Shown: positions 1 through 8,333, numbered from the stretch's first letter. The stretch: DNA of 35,267 nt from Prevotella sp. (GCA_016286995.1 JAEEVA010000032.1:1-35267), one strand, 5' to 3'. Made by a program: numbers and translations. Notes: generated by a model not told the origin, from the letters alone.

Positions 1-78
1 CTTGTTATACGCAAGAAGCGCCGACGACTGCGTCATTTCGTTGAGCGTAAAATGCTCGGTAATCTTTTTTTGTTCCAT
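1..78 (-). CDS. 5' end of an M15-like peptidase gene (partial)
   Basis: Only the first 26 codons are in the window; the gene runs off the left edge. The translation begins MEQKKITEHFTLNEMTQSSA. A start of the form I-T-x-H-F-T-L-x-E-M-T-x-S is typical of Bacteroidetes M15A-type peptidases (D,D-carboxypeptidase or endolysin-like proteins acting on peptidoglycan stem peptides). No catalytic motif is visible, so the family rests on this short N-terminal signature. The ATG lies 44 bp downstream of a good TAnnTTTG promoter box on the same strand. A small phage-type or unrelated protein sharing the opening motif cannot be excluded. Confidence 0.5.
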   Translation of the reverse strand, partial: MEQKKITEHFTLNEMTQSSALLAYNK

Positions 79-121
79 ACTCGAATGTTTTTTATTTTGA
101 CTTTGAAATCGATTTCGAAGG

Positions 122-129
122 CAAAGTTA
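122..129 (-). promoter_or_regulatory. Bacteroidetes -7 promoter box (TAACTTTG)
   Basis: Read on the minus strand this is TAACTTTG, matching the TAnnTTTG -7 consensus of the Bacteroidetes primary sigma factor. It lies 44 bp upstream of the start codon of the gene at the left edge. Confidence 0.6.
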
Positions 130-209
130 GGAACAAAAAAAAGGCGATGGAAATAATATTCCATCGCCGTAGAGTTTTCCGGAGTTTTTTACAGTTTTTT
201 TTAGTTTAT

Positions 210-239
210 GTGCACAGAAGGGTCGGTTCCGCTGTGCAC
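210..239. repeat. Hairpin carrying the GGAACCGACCC motif, copy 1
   Basis: Inverted arms GTGCACAG (210-217) and CTGTGCAC (232-239) enclose GGTCGGTTCC. On the minus strand the element starts right at the stop codon of the M14 peptidase gene and reads GTGCACAGCGGAACCGACCC. The same hairpin, in the other orientation, is at 29981-30009. No T-run follows on the minus strand, so it is not a classical intrinsic terminator for the peptidase gene. Its function is unknown. Confidence 0.6.
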
Positions 240-2168
240 TTAGTCTATGATGAACTTGCGGCCGTTATAGAGGTAGACGCCCTTGGCGGTTGGTTTTTTC
301 GCAAGACGGCGACCATCGAGGGTGAACCATGCGGGTGTCGTGGCAGTCGTATCGCTATGCACGCGAGCGATGCTTGTGGGTGGATTACCCGGCAATCCCA
401 AAGTTTCTACATAAGCCTCCCATCCGCTTTTGTTTACAGCATAGTCAGAATGGAAATGGAAGGTAAGTGCGCCATCAGGGTTTGTGGCGCTCAGCATGCC
501 GGGATTATTACCACCAGTAAAAACACCCACACGTGGTGCGTTAATTGTCGTGCCATCGTAGATATCGAGATAATCGCAGCCCTGCTCTGTGAGAAAGCTC
601 TGGAACGTCACCATGATGATGCCATCGGCTGTTGCCGGATAGATGGTCAGGGTGACGTCTTGATTGTCGGAGTAGTTCGACTCCGGTCCGCCATCGTCGC
701 AGAACAAGGCGTTGTTGACAGATACCGTACCCTCGTGCATTTTTAACGTATTCGTTACTTTGACATAGCCCTTCTTGGTTATGGTAGCGGTCTCGCCTTC
801 TTCGTTGGTCACGGTGAGATGAACGTCATAGGTGCCAGGCTCGTTGTAAGTCACTGTGGGGTTCTGCTCGGTCGATGTATCGGGTGTGCCCCCCGTGAAT
901 GACCAATTCCAGCTAATTAACTGTCCGCCCCATGATTCGTCGGTGAAGTGCACCTCTTCTCCAAAGGCCAAGATCGTCTTGTCGGCCGTAAAGTCAGCGA
1001 CAATCCCCTCCAGCGGCGTCAGTTCCACGTTGACGTCGACAGTTTCGTAGTCGGCCACGGTCACCTGCGTTTCATACGGCTCGTAGCCTCGCTTCGTGAC
1101 TCTCAGGGTGTACGTGCCACCTTTCACGGGGCGGTGGAAGACGGCGTCATCAGAATATGTCGATACCGTAGAAGACTGGTCGTCGTGATTAACCAGCGTG
1201 ATGGTTGCCCCCTCTAACAGGGAAGATGTAGTTGGGTCAATCACGGTGCCGTGGATACCGTATAGGCACTGGTTCATCAGGGCAAACAGGCTATTTTTGT
1301 TACGGTACCAGAAAATAGGCATCTGGCTCGGGCTGGGCAGTTTCGTGTTCGAACAATGTATGCTTATTGCCCTGCACTGGGCATAGCCGTTGAGGTAATC
1401 CTGCAGGCCGCCGCCTATCATGTACCACTGTGCACCATTGGTGACGCCGTTGTTGTAATCAGTCATGTAGCTGGGAGACTCTACGTGTGTCAGGTCGGCA
1501 TATTCGTGGCTGATCAGCTGGAACCACGCATCGTCGGCATGCAGGGTGTAGGTGTTGTCCCAGGGATAGCGGATGACCTCGGCACCGCCATGGAAGATGG
1601 CCGCCATGGTGAAGTGTTGCTGTTGTGCAAGTGCCATCATCCACTCCGTCTCCGATGCGTATGGATTTCCGTCGGGATGCGGACCTTGGTGCGGGTCGGG
1701 ATAGTTGCGGTCCATGTCTATGCCCTGGGCGTTTTCGCGTTGGGCACCATTGACGGTATTTTCGCCGCCACGGTAGGTACCGTCGGGATTTATGTTAGGG
1801 CAGAAGTAGAGGTCGAGATTGTCCATCACGGTCTGAACTTCCGGCTGTTCGGAATTCTCCAGAAGATAGTCGATGAGTCGCAGCAACAGCATCCAGCCCG
1901 TCGTCTCGTCGCCGTGAATAGTCGAGGCGTATAGGAACTTCGGCTTTCCAACGCCGGAACCGTTATTGAGGTGCGCTACCAACAGTTGTCTTCCGCTCGG
2001 CAGCGTGCCCAGCGTAATGATTTCACACTTGTCAGGGTGGTCGGTCGCAAAACCAAACATTATGCTTTCGTATTCCGAATAGGTGGGATACTGATCCCAG
2101 TCGGCCATCATGCGTCCACTGCCTATCAGCAGGAGCGCGGCCATCAGCAACAATCTCATTTCTTTCAT
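240..2168 (-). CDS. Secreted M14 zinc carboxypeptidase homologue with CarboxypepD_reg, PKD and CUB domains; catalytic Glu apparently replaced
   Basis: A 642-residue exported protein. Order: signal peptide (1-22); M14 domain (about 25-300) with zinc ligands H85 and E88 in HGDE and H193 in IFHGG, and the substrate-binding R154-N155 in DMDRNYP; carboxypeptidase regulatory-like domain (305-385); PKD domain (390-472); CUB-like domain (478-590); and a short C-terminal segment (600-642) resembling a cell-surface or type IX sorting tail. M14 enzymes remove C-terminal residues using a general-base Glu, usually in a T-I-E-x-S-N-T-K-L-P type segment. Here the segment reads SIHCSNTKLP, so the Glu position appears to be H271. 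The metal site looks intact but activity is doubtful; it may bind peptides instead. A promoter box lies at 2203-2210. The family call is firm; the inactivation is inferred by eye. Confidence 0.88.
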   Translation of the reverse strand: MKEMRLLLMAALLLIGSGRMMADWDQYPTYSEYESIMFGFATDHPDKCEIITLGTLPSGRQLLVAHLNNGSGVGKPKFLYASTIHGDETTGWMLLLRLIDYLLENSEQPEVQTVMDNLDLYFCPNINPDGTYRGGENTVNGAQRENAQGIDMDRNYPDPHQGPHPDGNPYASETEWMMALAQQQHFTMAAIFHGGAEVIRYPWDNTYTLHADDAWFQLISHEYADLTHVESPSYMTDYNNGVTNGAQWYMIGGGLQDYLNGYAQCRAISIHCSNTKLPSPSQMPIFWYRNKNSLFALMNQCLYGIHGTVIDPTTSSLLEGATITLVNHDDQSSTVSTYSDDAVFHRPVKGGTYTLRVTKRGYEPYETQVTVADYETVDVNVELTPLEGIVADFTADKTILAFGEEVHFTDESWGGQLISWNWSFTGGTPDTSTEQNPTVTYNEPGTYDVHLTVTNEEGETATITKKGYVKVTNTLKMHEGTVSVNNALFCDDGGPESNYSDNQDVTLTIYPATADGIIMVTFQSFLTEQGCDYLDIYDGTTINAPRVGVFTGGNNPGMLSATNPDGALTFHFHSDYAVNKSGWEAYVETLGLPGNPPTSIARVHSDTTATTPAWFTLDGRRLAKKPTAKGVYLYNGRKFIID

Positions 2169-2202
2169 GCCGTCGATGAATTTAGTTATTCCGATTACGG
2201 TG

Positions 2203-2210
2203 CAAAGTTA
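2203..2210 (-). promoter_or_regulatory. -7 promoter box (TAACTTTG) of the M14 gene
   Basis: TAACTTTG on the minus strand matches TAnnTTTG and lies 35 bp upstream of the ATG at 2168, giving a short leader. Confidence 0.65.
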
Positions 2211-2665
2211 CGGTTTTAGTTCGACATTTGCAAACATACAGCATAAAAATAGTTGTAGTTTTTAAATAAATTGCAATTTATTTGTGTATCTTTTTGTTAA
2301 CAAGTTGTGAAATTTTCTTAACGATTTTGCAAAAATCGATTCGTTGCAAATAGGTGTACGCGCGGTATGCGCCTTGCGTGCGCGAGGAACGGCGAAAAAG
2401 TCGCTTGCATATATCAAAAATAGTTCCGAACTTTGCACCGTCGAAACAGCGTGCTTGGCACTAACTCCGAGAGTAAGGGGCGCAAACTTAAAGAGAGCAG
2501 GCTGGTCGCTCCGAGCCACCCTGCCGCAAGCACTAAGAATTAGACCAAAATTAACATTACGCGTATATGCATCACTCGCCAAGGATAAAGAAGCCAGAAA
2601 TGATTGCTTTTGACGAATTTTTTGATAATTCGTGTGAAAAAGAAAAGAATTTCGCGGAAAATGCT
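2211..2665. other. Non-coding block of about 450 bp with unusual composition and small inverted repeats
   Basis: No convincing gene is seen. About 2340-2560 differs from its AT-rich surroundings: GC-rich CpG-bearing stretches (around 2355-2395 and 2500-2530) and small hairpins such as GTGCTTGGCAC (2451-2461) and CGAATT/AATTCG (2614-2632). Both strands are open over 2262-2613 (106 codons minus, 89 codons plus). Overlapping open frames without signal, domain or ribosome-binding site suggest a structured or repeated non-coding element rather than a gene. Confidence 0.45.
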
Positions 2666-2673
2666 TATCTTTG
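2666..2673 (+). promoter_or_regulatory. -7 promoter box (TATCTTTG)
   Basis: A perfect TAnnTTTG box. Transcription would begin around 2680, which excludes the upstream TTG at 2671 as a start and favours the ATG at 2710 or 2719 for the binding-protein gene. Confidence 0.7.
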
Positions 2674-2689
2674 CATGCGAAAGGTAACT

Positions 2690-2722
2690 ATGAGAAAAAA
2701 AATAGGTATATGGTACGGATGA
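2690..2722 (+). other. Possible 10-codon leader ORF overlapping the next start (ATGA)
   Basis: ATG at 2690 opens the peptide MRKKIGIWYG and stops at TGA 2720-2722, overlapping the ATG at 2719 by two bases. It lies just downstream of the predicted transcription start. It could couple translation to the binding protein or be chance; the sequence alone cannot tell. Confidence 0.25.
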
Positions 2723-3663
2723 GATATGGATTGCTTGCTGCTCTTGTTGTATGTGTGACGTCCTGGGGACTGGCGCAGGATAAAACCATCGTGTTTACAC
2801 CGCAATGGACTGCTCAGGCGCAGTTTGCCGGCTACTATGTGGCTGAGGCAAAGGGATTCTACCGCGATGCTGGTGTGAAGGTCAGGATAGAACACCCTTC
2901 GGCCACCCAGCCCGCCATGACCCGACTGCGCAACAAACAGTGTCAGGCGACTACGCTACAACTTTGTCAGGCCTTGGAAACGGTGGACGAGGGCATCCAT
3001 CTGGTCAATATCCTGCAGACGTCGATGAACAATGCGATGGTCATTGTCTCTGCACGTGGGAAAGACCCGCTGACGCAGCATGGTGCCCGCGTAGGCATCT
3101 GGAGTGCGGGCTTCGGACAGTTAGCTATCTGCATGAGTCTTAAGGACCATTTGAACTACGAATGGATTCGTTTCGCCCAGAATATCAACCTTTTCCTCTC
3201 TGGTGCGCTTGACGCCACATTGGCCATGAGCTACAACGAGTATTACCAGTTGGTGCAGGCTGGCATCGAGATGAATGACAAGACTGTGTACCGCTTCTGT
3301 GACCACGGCTACAACGTGCAGGAGGACGGCGTCTATATGACCCGTGAATACTACATGAAGCACCGCGACCAGGCGCAACGTTTTGCCCAGGCCAGCAGGA
3401 AAGGGTGGGAGTGGGCTGCCCAGCATCCTGACGAGGCACTGGACATCGTGATGCAGTATGTCGACAAGGAACATATCGCCACCAACCGTGTTCTGCAGAA
3501 GCTGATGCTCAAGGAGATATTGCGCCTGCAGGTGGACCGCGAGTCGAAGAAGCGTGAGTTCCGTCTGCGTCCTGACATGGTGCAGCAGGCCAGCCGTCTG
3601 ATGTTTGACAACCAGATGCTGTCCCGAGAAATAACGTACGAGGAACTTGTAAGTAAGTTTTAA
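2710..3663 (+). CDS. NMT1/THI5-like periplasmic substrate-binding protein
   Basis: About 317 residues: a signal peptide (RYGLLAALVVCVTSWGLAQ) and an NMT1/THI5 (SBP_bac_3-like) domain. The opening T-P-Q-W-x-A-Q-F-A-G-Y-Y-V-A-x-A-K-G-F-Y is the classic ThiY/NMT1 signature found in binding proteins for pyrimidines, taurine or sulfonates. Such proteins normally feed an ABC permease and ATPase, and neither is encoded here. The next gene, 28 bp downstream on the same strand, is a membrane dCache-SpoIIE phosphatase, so this protein may present a ligand to that sensor rather than to a transporter. The start was set at 2710 because the promoter box covers the earlier TTG; ATG 2719 is equally possible. 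The ligand cannot be predicted. Confidence 0.82.
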   Translation: MVRMRYGLLAALVVCVTSWGLAQDKTIVFTPQWTAQAQFAGYYVAEAKGFYRDAGVKVRIEHPSATQPAMTRLRNKQCQATTLQLCQALETVDEGIHLVNILQTSMNNAMVIVSARGKDPLTQHGARVGIWSAGFGQLAICMSLKDHLNYEWIRFAQNINLFLSGALDATLAMSYNEYYQLVQAGIEMNDKTVYRFCDHGYNVQEDGVYMTREYYMKHRDQAQRFAQASRKGWEWAAQHPDEALDIVMQYVDKEHIATNRVLQKLMLKEILRLQVDRESKKREFRLRPDMVQQASRLMFDNQMLSREITYEELVSKF

Positions 3664-3691
3664 TTTCTAATTTTCCAGTGAACTGTGAACT

Positions 3692-6064
3692 ATGAATAAC
3701 GTTTTCTCATATATCCACCGAAAATTGTCCGTCAGGGTGAGCCTGTGGGTGGTCATGTTTGCCGCCGTCATCTTCATAGCAGCCCTCAGTTTCCTGTTTT
3801 ATCAGTCGCGTGAGGCCGTCCGTCAGGAGGCCATGAGTCATGCCATGCAAATTCTCGACAAGACGTCGCTGCGCGTAGAAGGCATCCTGAACCGTGTCGA
3901 GGTGGCTTCGCAAATGACCGAGTGGCTCGTTATGAGGCATCCGGAAGTGGCCGACTCGATGTTTGTCTATAGTCGCGGCATGCTGCTCAACAACCCCGAC
4001 TTCTACAATTGTTCCATAGCCTTCGAGCCTTATTATTTCTCGGAACATCAGCGCTATTTCTCGGCCTACTCTAAGCACTCCGGTGACAGTATTCGTACCA
4101 TACAGGGCGGCAGCGACAGCTACCAGTATTTCTTTATGGACTGGTACCTCATGGCTACGCTGCTCGACAAGCCGTGCTGGACGGAACCCTACATGGATCT
4201 CGATGTACCCACCAATACCAGTGAGATGGTGACAAGCTATTGCCAGCCCATCAAGGACCGGCGTGGCAGGAAGATTGGCGTCATCAATACCAGTCTGTCG
4301 CTGAACTGGCTTTCGCAGACCATTTCTGCAATCAAGCCCTATCCCAACTCGTACAGCATCATGATAGGTCGTGGCGGTACCTATTTCGTGCATCCTGACT
4401 CGATGAAGATTACCCGTCAGACCATCTTCACCCAGACGTTGGAGACACCCGATACAGCTATCACTGCCCTGGGTCATGCCATGCAGCGTGGTGAGGAGGG
4501 TATCAAGCACATGAACATCCATGGTGAGGACTGCTATGTGTTCTATAAACCCCTTGGCAAGACGGGTTGCTCGATGGCCATCGTCTGTCCAGAGAGTGAC
4601 ATCTTCGGCGGCTTCGACCGTCTGCGCCGTACGGTCTTGGCCATCGTTGCCGTCGGTCTGCTGCTGATGCTCTACTTCTTCATCCGTATCATCACCCGTG
4701 AACTGCAGCCCCTGCGCCGTCTGGCCAGCGAGGCCGAAACCATCGCCTCCGGACAGTTCGATGCCCAATTGCCCGATTACGGACGTACCGACGAGATTGG
4801 CCAGTTGAGTCATTCGTTCGGCAACATGCAGCAGTCGTTAGTGAGATACATTGACGAGCTGAAGAACACCACCGCACAAAAAGCATCGATAGAGAGCGAG
4901 CTGCAAGTGGCCAGCGACATACAGATGGGCATGCTGCCCTCTATGTCTTCGCAATCATATAGCTTATGCGACGATGTGCTGCTGTACGCCTCGCTGACCC
5001 CAGCCAAGGACGTTGGCGGCGACCTGTTCGACTTCTATATCCGCGATGAGAAACTCTTCTTCTGCATCGGCGACGTGTCAGGAAAGGGTGTGCCGGCATC
5101 GCTCTTCATGGCCGTCACACGTTCCGTATTCCGTACCGTGTCGGCCCGTGAGTCAATGCCCGACCACATCGTGTCAACCCTGAACGAGACGATGGCCGAC
5201 ATGAACGAGACCAATATGTTTGTCACGCTTTTCGTCGGTGTACTGGACTTGCCTACGGGACGTATGCGTTACTGTAATGCCGGTCACGACGCCCCGCTGC
5301 TCATCGGCAAGGGTGTCGGCGAGTTGCCTTGCGACTCGAATATTCCCGTCGGCTTCATGCCGTCGTGGAAATACTCGCTTCAGGAGACGCAGATTTTTAC
5401 CGGCACCACGATCTTCCTTTTCACCGACGGGTTGACTGAGGCTGAGAATATTACCCATGGACAGTTCCAAATGGAGCGCATCACCGATGTTGCCTCCCAG
5501 GCATTGTCACTGCAACGACAGGAGCCTCAACTACTCATATCATTCATGACCGATGCCGTACACCAGTTTGTGGGTGAAGCCGAACAAAGTGACGACCTGA
5601 CGATGATGGCCATCCAGTACGTGCGGCAGGAACGTGACATACGTTTCCGCAAGAGCATCGTACTGGCCAACGACACCGAGGATGTGCCGCGACTGGCAGC
5701 CTTTGTCGATGAGGTGTGTGAGACCGTAGGCTTCGATGCTGAGATAACCATGTCGCTGAACCTGGCCATCGAGGAAGCCGTCGTCAATGTCATGGAATAC
5801 GCCTATCCGTCAGGCACCCACGGCGATATCACCGTTGAAGCCACGTCGGACGATGTACAGCTGACGTTCACCATCATCGACAGTGGTGTACACTTCGACC
5901 CAACTGTTCAGGCCGAAGCTGACACCACGCTCTCAGTTGAGGAGCGACCCATTGGCGGTCTGGGCATTTTCCTGGTGCGCCAAATCATGGACTCCATCAA
6001 CTACGAGCGTGTTGACAACCTCAACGTACTGACGCTGAGAAAGAATATCGGAGACAAGTCCTAA
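3692..6064 (+). CDS. Membrane sensor: dCache-HAMP-SpoIIE phosphatase fused to an RsbW-like ATPase domain
   Basis: 790 residues. TM1 (about 17-36), a periplasmic dCache-like sensor (38-305), TM2 (312-333), HAMP (334-388), a short coiled coil, a PP2C/SpoIIE domain (402-640) and a C-terminal HATPase_c domain of the anti-sigma-kinase type (650-785). Visible motifs: GGDLFDF, GDVSGKGVPAS and DDLTMM (metal-binding acidic residues) in the phosphatase; NLAIEEAVVNVMEYAY (N-box Glu/Asn) and GGLGIFLVRQIMD (G-box) in the ATPase. SpoIIE/RsbU phosphatases dephosphorylate STAS anti-sigma antagonists and RsbW-type ATPases phosphorylate them, so both arms of a partner switch sit in one receptor. No STAS protein is encoded nearby. 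Co-transcription with the upstream binding protein is likely. It ends with a 4-bp convergent overlap with the dcp stop codon. Confidence 0.9.
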   Translation: MNNVFSYIHRKLSVRVSLWVVMFAAVIFIAALSFLFYQSREAVRQEAMSHAMQILDKTSLRVEGILNRVEVASQMTEWLVMRHPEVADSMFVYSRGMLLNNPDFYNCSIAFEPYYFSEHQRYFSAYSKHSGDSIRTIQGGSDSYQYFFMDWYLMATLLDKPCWTEPYMDLDVPTNTSEMVTSYCQPIKDRRGRKIGVINTSLSLNWLSQTISAIKPYPNSYSIMIGRGGTYFVHPDSMKITRQTIFTQTLETPDTAITALGHAMQRGEEGIKHMNIHGEDCYVFYKPLGKTGCSMAIVCPESDIFGGFDRLRRTVLAIVAVGLLLMLYFFIRIITRELQPLRRLASEAETIASGQFDAQLPDYGRTDEIGQLSHSFGNMQQSLVRYIDELKNTTAQKASIESELQVASDIQMGMLPSMSSQSYSLCDDVLLYASLTPAKDVGGDLFDFYIRDEKLFFCIGDVSGKGVPASLFMAVTRSVFRTVSARESMPDHIVSTLNETMADMNETNMFVTLFVGVLDLPTGRMRYCNAGHDAPLLIGKGVGELPCDSNIPVGFMPSWKYSLQETQIFTGTTIFLFTDGLTEAENITHGQFQMERITDVASQALSLQRQEPQLLISFMTDAVHQFVGEAEQSDDLTMMAIQYVRQERDIRFRKSIVLANDTEDVPRLAAFVDEVCETVGFDAEITMSLNLAIEEAVVNVMEYAYPSGTHGDITVEATSDDVQLTFTIIDSGVHFDPTVQAEADTTLSVEERPIGGLGIFLVRQIMDSINYERVDNLNVLTLRKNIGDKS

Positions 6065-8199
6065 AGACCTCTGGCCTTGAGCAGGCTGGAGACATCGGGC
6101 TGCGCCATGCCTGTAAAGTCGGTGAACATCTGCATGAGGTCGCCGGTATTGCCGCGACTCAGTATCTTATCACGGAAGTCCTGACCAGTTTCAGGTTTCA
6201 GGGCACCGCGCTTGGCAAAGACATCGGCAATATTGACGGCCAGCACCTCGGTCCACAGATAGCTGTAGTAGCCTGCGGCATAGCCACTGCCCCAGACGTG
6301 GTTGAAGTAGCTGGTGCTGTAGCGGGGAGGAATCTGGACATCCAACAGACCAATCTGACGGAGGGCTTCGGTCTCGAACTGTTGAGCCTGCTCAGCTGTG
6401 GGAATGTCCTTTGCAGGCAGCATGTGCCAGGCCAGGTCGAGACAGGTGGCTGCCAGATTCTCGCCAAGGGCGTAGGCCGACTGGAAGTTGATGCTCTCAA
6501 GCATGCGCTGCTTCAGTTCGACGGGCATGGCCTCGCCTGTTTTGTAGTGGCGTGCATAGTGGTCGAAGACCTCAGGAATGGTGGCAAACGACTCGTTGAA
6601 CTGCGAGGGCATCTCCACGAAGTCGCGAGCTACATTGGTACCCGCCAGCTTGTTGTAGTTGACGTTGGAGAGCATGCTGTGCAGGGCGTGTCCGAATTCG
6701 TGGAACAGCGTCGTCACCTCGTCCCACGTCATGAGCGAGGGCTGTCCCTCTGGAGCTTTGGCGTTGTTGCAGACGTTGTAGACGACGGGCTTCAGGTTCC
6801 AATGGTGGCTCTGCTCGATGAAGTTGTCCATCCAGGCTCCGCCACGCTTCGTGGCACGGCGGTAGTAGTCGCCATAGAACAGCGCGAGGCTATTGCCGTC
6901 CTTGTCGATGACCTCGAAGACGCGCATGTCTGGGTGGTAGATGGGAATATCGGTACGCTCCTTGAAGGTCAGGCCGTAGACGCGGTTGGCGGCATAGAAC
7001 ACACCGTTCTGCAACACGCTGTCGACGGTGAAATAAGGCTTCACCTCGTCTTCCGAGATGTTCAACTGCTGCTTCTTCATCTTGGCAGAATAGTAGAAGC
7101 GGTCGTAGGGCTCCAACTGAGAGGTGGGGGGTAAGGGGTTAGAGGTGAGAGAAGTGTCATGAGCGAACGCATCGATGGCCTTTGTCTCAGCATCGGCCTT
7201 GGGACGGTAGGCCTTGATGAGGTTCTTCAGGAAGGCATAGACGTTGTCGGAGGTCTTAGCCATCGTATTCTCCAGCGAGTAGGCGGCATAGTTGGGATAG
7301 CCCATCAGCTCGGCCTGCTCGGCACGCAGCTTGGCAATCTCGGTCACGATGGCGAAGGTGTTGTGCTTGTTGGTACCGTCGGCACGATGGATGCTGGCCT
7401 CATACACACGCTTGCGCAGTTCGCGGTTGTCGAGACTGGCCAGAATAGGCTGCTGGGTGGTATTTACGATGACGATGGCATAGGGAGCCTTGCCGCCACG
7501 GCTCTCGGCATCCTTCTTGCATTGGGCAATGTCGGCCTCGCTCAGTCCGGCCAAGTCTTCCTCCTTATCAACCCACACCAAAGCGTCGTTGGTGGCAGCT
7601 TGCAGGGAGTCACCCCACTGCTGCTGCAGGTCAGAGATGCGCAGGTTGATTTCCTTCATGCGAGCCATCTTGTCGTCAGGCAACAAGGCACCTTTGCGTA
7701 CGAATTCCTTGTAGGTCTCTTCCAGAAGCTTCTTGTCCTCGCCCTGCAGCGATTCATGCTCATTGTCGTAAACCTGCTTGATGCGCTCGAACAGCGGTTT
7801 GTTGAACGAGATGTCGTTTTCCAGCTCCGTCAGCTGGGGCTGAACCTTCTTCTCTATCTCGCTCAGTTCGTCCGTCTTGTCGGCTTCCACCAAGGCGAAG
7901 AACACATGGCTTACACGGTCCAGCTGGCGTCCGCTGTCCTCGTAGGCCACAATGGTATTCTCGAAAGTGGCCGAGTCCTCGTTTTCAACAATCTTCTGGA
8001 TGTTCTCCCTCGTTTCTGCAATGGCGGCTTCAAAGGCCGGCAGATAGTCGGAAGTCTTGATTTTGCTGAAGTCAGGGGCCCCAAATGGCAGCTCACTCTC
8101 TGCCAGTAGGGGGTTCTCACGCTGGCCTTGCTGTTGACAGGCCGTGAATGGCATCATGGTAGCCGATGCAATTGCTAATGTCATAATGGTCTTTTTCAT
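6061..8199 (-). CDS. dcp: M3 family peptidyl-dipeptidase (Dcp-like), lipoprotein
   Basis: A 712-residue zinc metallopeptidase of family M3, of a size close to E. coli Dcp. Such enzymes release C-terminal dipeptides. Motifs: HEFGH within LFHEFGHALHSML at about residues 496-500, with the third zinc-ligand Glu in the following NESFATIPEVFDHY region. The N-terminus MKKTIMTLAIASATMMPFTACQ carries a lipobox ending in Cys, so the protein is probably lipid-anchored in the periplasm. An open frame continues 25 codons upstream, but the promoter box at 8241-8248 and the signal peptide support the ATG at 8199. A short linker (DTSLTSNPLPPTSQ, about 7117-7160 in DNA) before LEPYDRFYYS is encoded by a GAGGTGAGAG-type repeat that also occurs between genes in this window. 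Confidence 0.88.
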   Translation of the reverse strand: MKKTIMTLAIASATMMPFTACQQQGQRENPLLAESELPFGAPDFSKIKTSDYLPAFEAAIAETRENIQKIVENEDSATFENTIVAYEDSGRQLDRVSHVFFALVEADKTDELSEIEKKVQPQLTELENDISFNKPLFERIKQVYDNEHESLQGEDKKLLEETYKEFVRKGALLPDDKMARMKEINLRISDLQQQWGDSLQAATNDALVWVDKEEDLAGLSEADIAQCKKDAESRGGKAPYAIVIVNTTQQPILASLDNRELRKRVYEASIHRADGTNKHNTFAIVTEIAKLRAEQAELMGYPNYAAYSLENTMAKTSDNVYAFLKNLIKAYRPKADAETKAIDAFAHDTSLTSNPLPPTSQLEPYDRFYYSAKMKKQQLNISEDEVKPYFTVDSVLQNGVFYAANRVYGLTFKERTDIPIYHPDMRVFEVIDKDGNSLALFYGDYYRRATKRGGAWMDNFIEQSHHWNLKPVVYNVCNNAKAPEGQPSLMTWDEVTTLFHEFGHALHSMLSNVNYNKLAGTNVARDFVEMPSQFNESFATIPEVFDHYARHYKTGEAMPVELKQRMLESINFQSAYALGENLAATCLDLAWHMLPAKDIPTAEQAQQFETEALRQIGLLDVQIPPRYSTSYFNHVWGSGYAAGYYSYLWTEVLAVNIADVFAKRGALKPETGQDFRDKILSRGNTGDLMQMFTDFTGMAQPDVSSLLKARGL

Positions 8200-8240
8200 C
8201 TTATTATTTATATTAGTTACTATTTTTTGCATAATCGCTG

Positions 8241-8248
8241 CAAAAGTA
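8241..8248 (-). promoter_or_regulatory. -7 promoter box (TACTTTTG) of dcp
   Basis: TACTTTTG on the minus strand matches TAnnTTTG and lies 42 bp upstream of the lipoprotein start at 8199. Confidence 0.65.
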
Positions 8249-8273
8249 CGAAAAATTCTCTTATCTCTTGTCA

Positions 8274-8321
8274 CTTTTATTTTTTTATTCTTTTATTTTT
8301 TTATTCTTTTATTTTTTTATT
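8274..8321 (+). repeat. Three perfect tandem copies of a 16-bp unit (CTTTTATTTTTTTATT)
   Basis: Copies at 8274-8289, 8290-8305 and 8306-8321 are identical. They fill the space between the divergent dcp promoter and the -7 box of the B12 operon, where the -33 region of the B12 promoter would lie. Copy-number slippage could change promoter geometry. Confidence 0.9.
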
Positions 8322-8328
8322 ACCTTTG
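8321..8328 (+). promoter_or_regulatory. -7 promoter box (TACCTTTG) of the B12 operon
   Basis: A perfect TAnnTTTG box placed just before the cobalamin riboswitch. The predicted transcript starts near 8334. Confidence 0.7.
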
Positions 8329-8333
8329 CACCC

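Noticed and set aside
210..239. Intrinsic terminator for the M14 gene
   Set aside because: The hairpin is followed by an A-rich, not T-rich, stretch on the minus strand; it fits better as a dispersed element.
2262..2582. 106-codon minus-strand ORF in the 2.2-2.67 kb gap
   Set aside because: Overlapping open frames on both strands and no signal, domain or promoter suggest non-coding DNA; kept only as a structural observation.
3707..4813. 368-codon minus-strand frame opposite the SpoIIE/ATPase gene
   Set aside because: It is antisense to a clear dCache-HAMP-SpoIIE protein and lacks any motif.
6298..8109. Long plus-strand open frames of 278 and 316 codons opposite dcp
   Set aside because: The minus-strand frame has the M3 HEFGH motif and a lipoprotein signal; the antisense frames have no domain or promoter.
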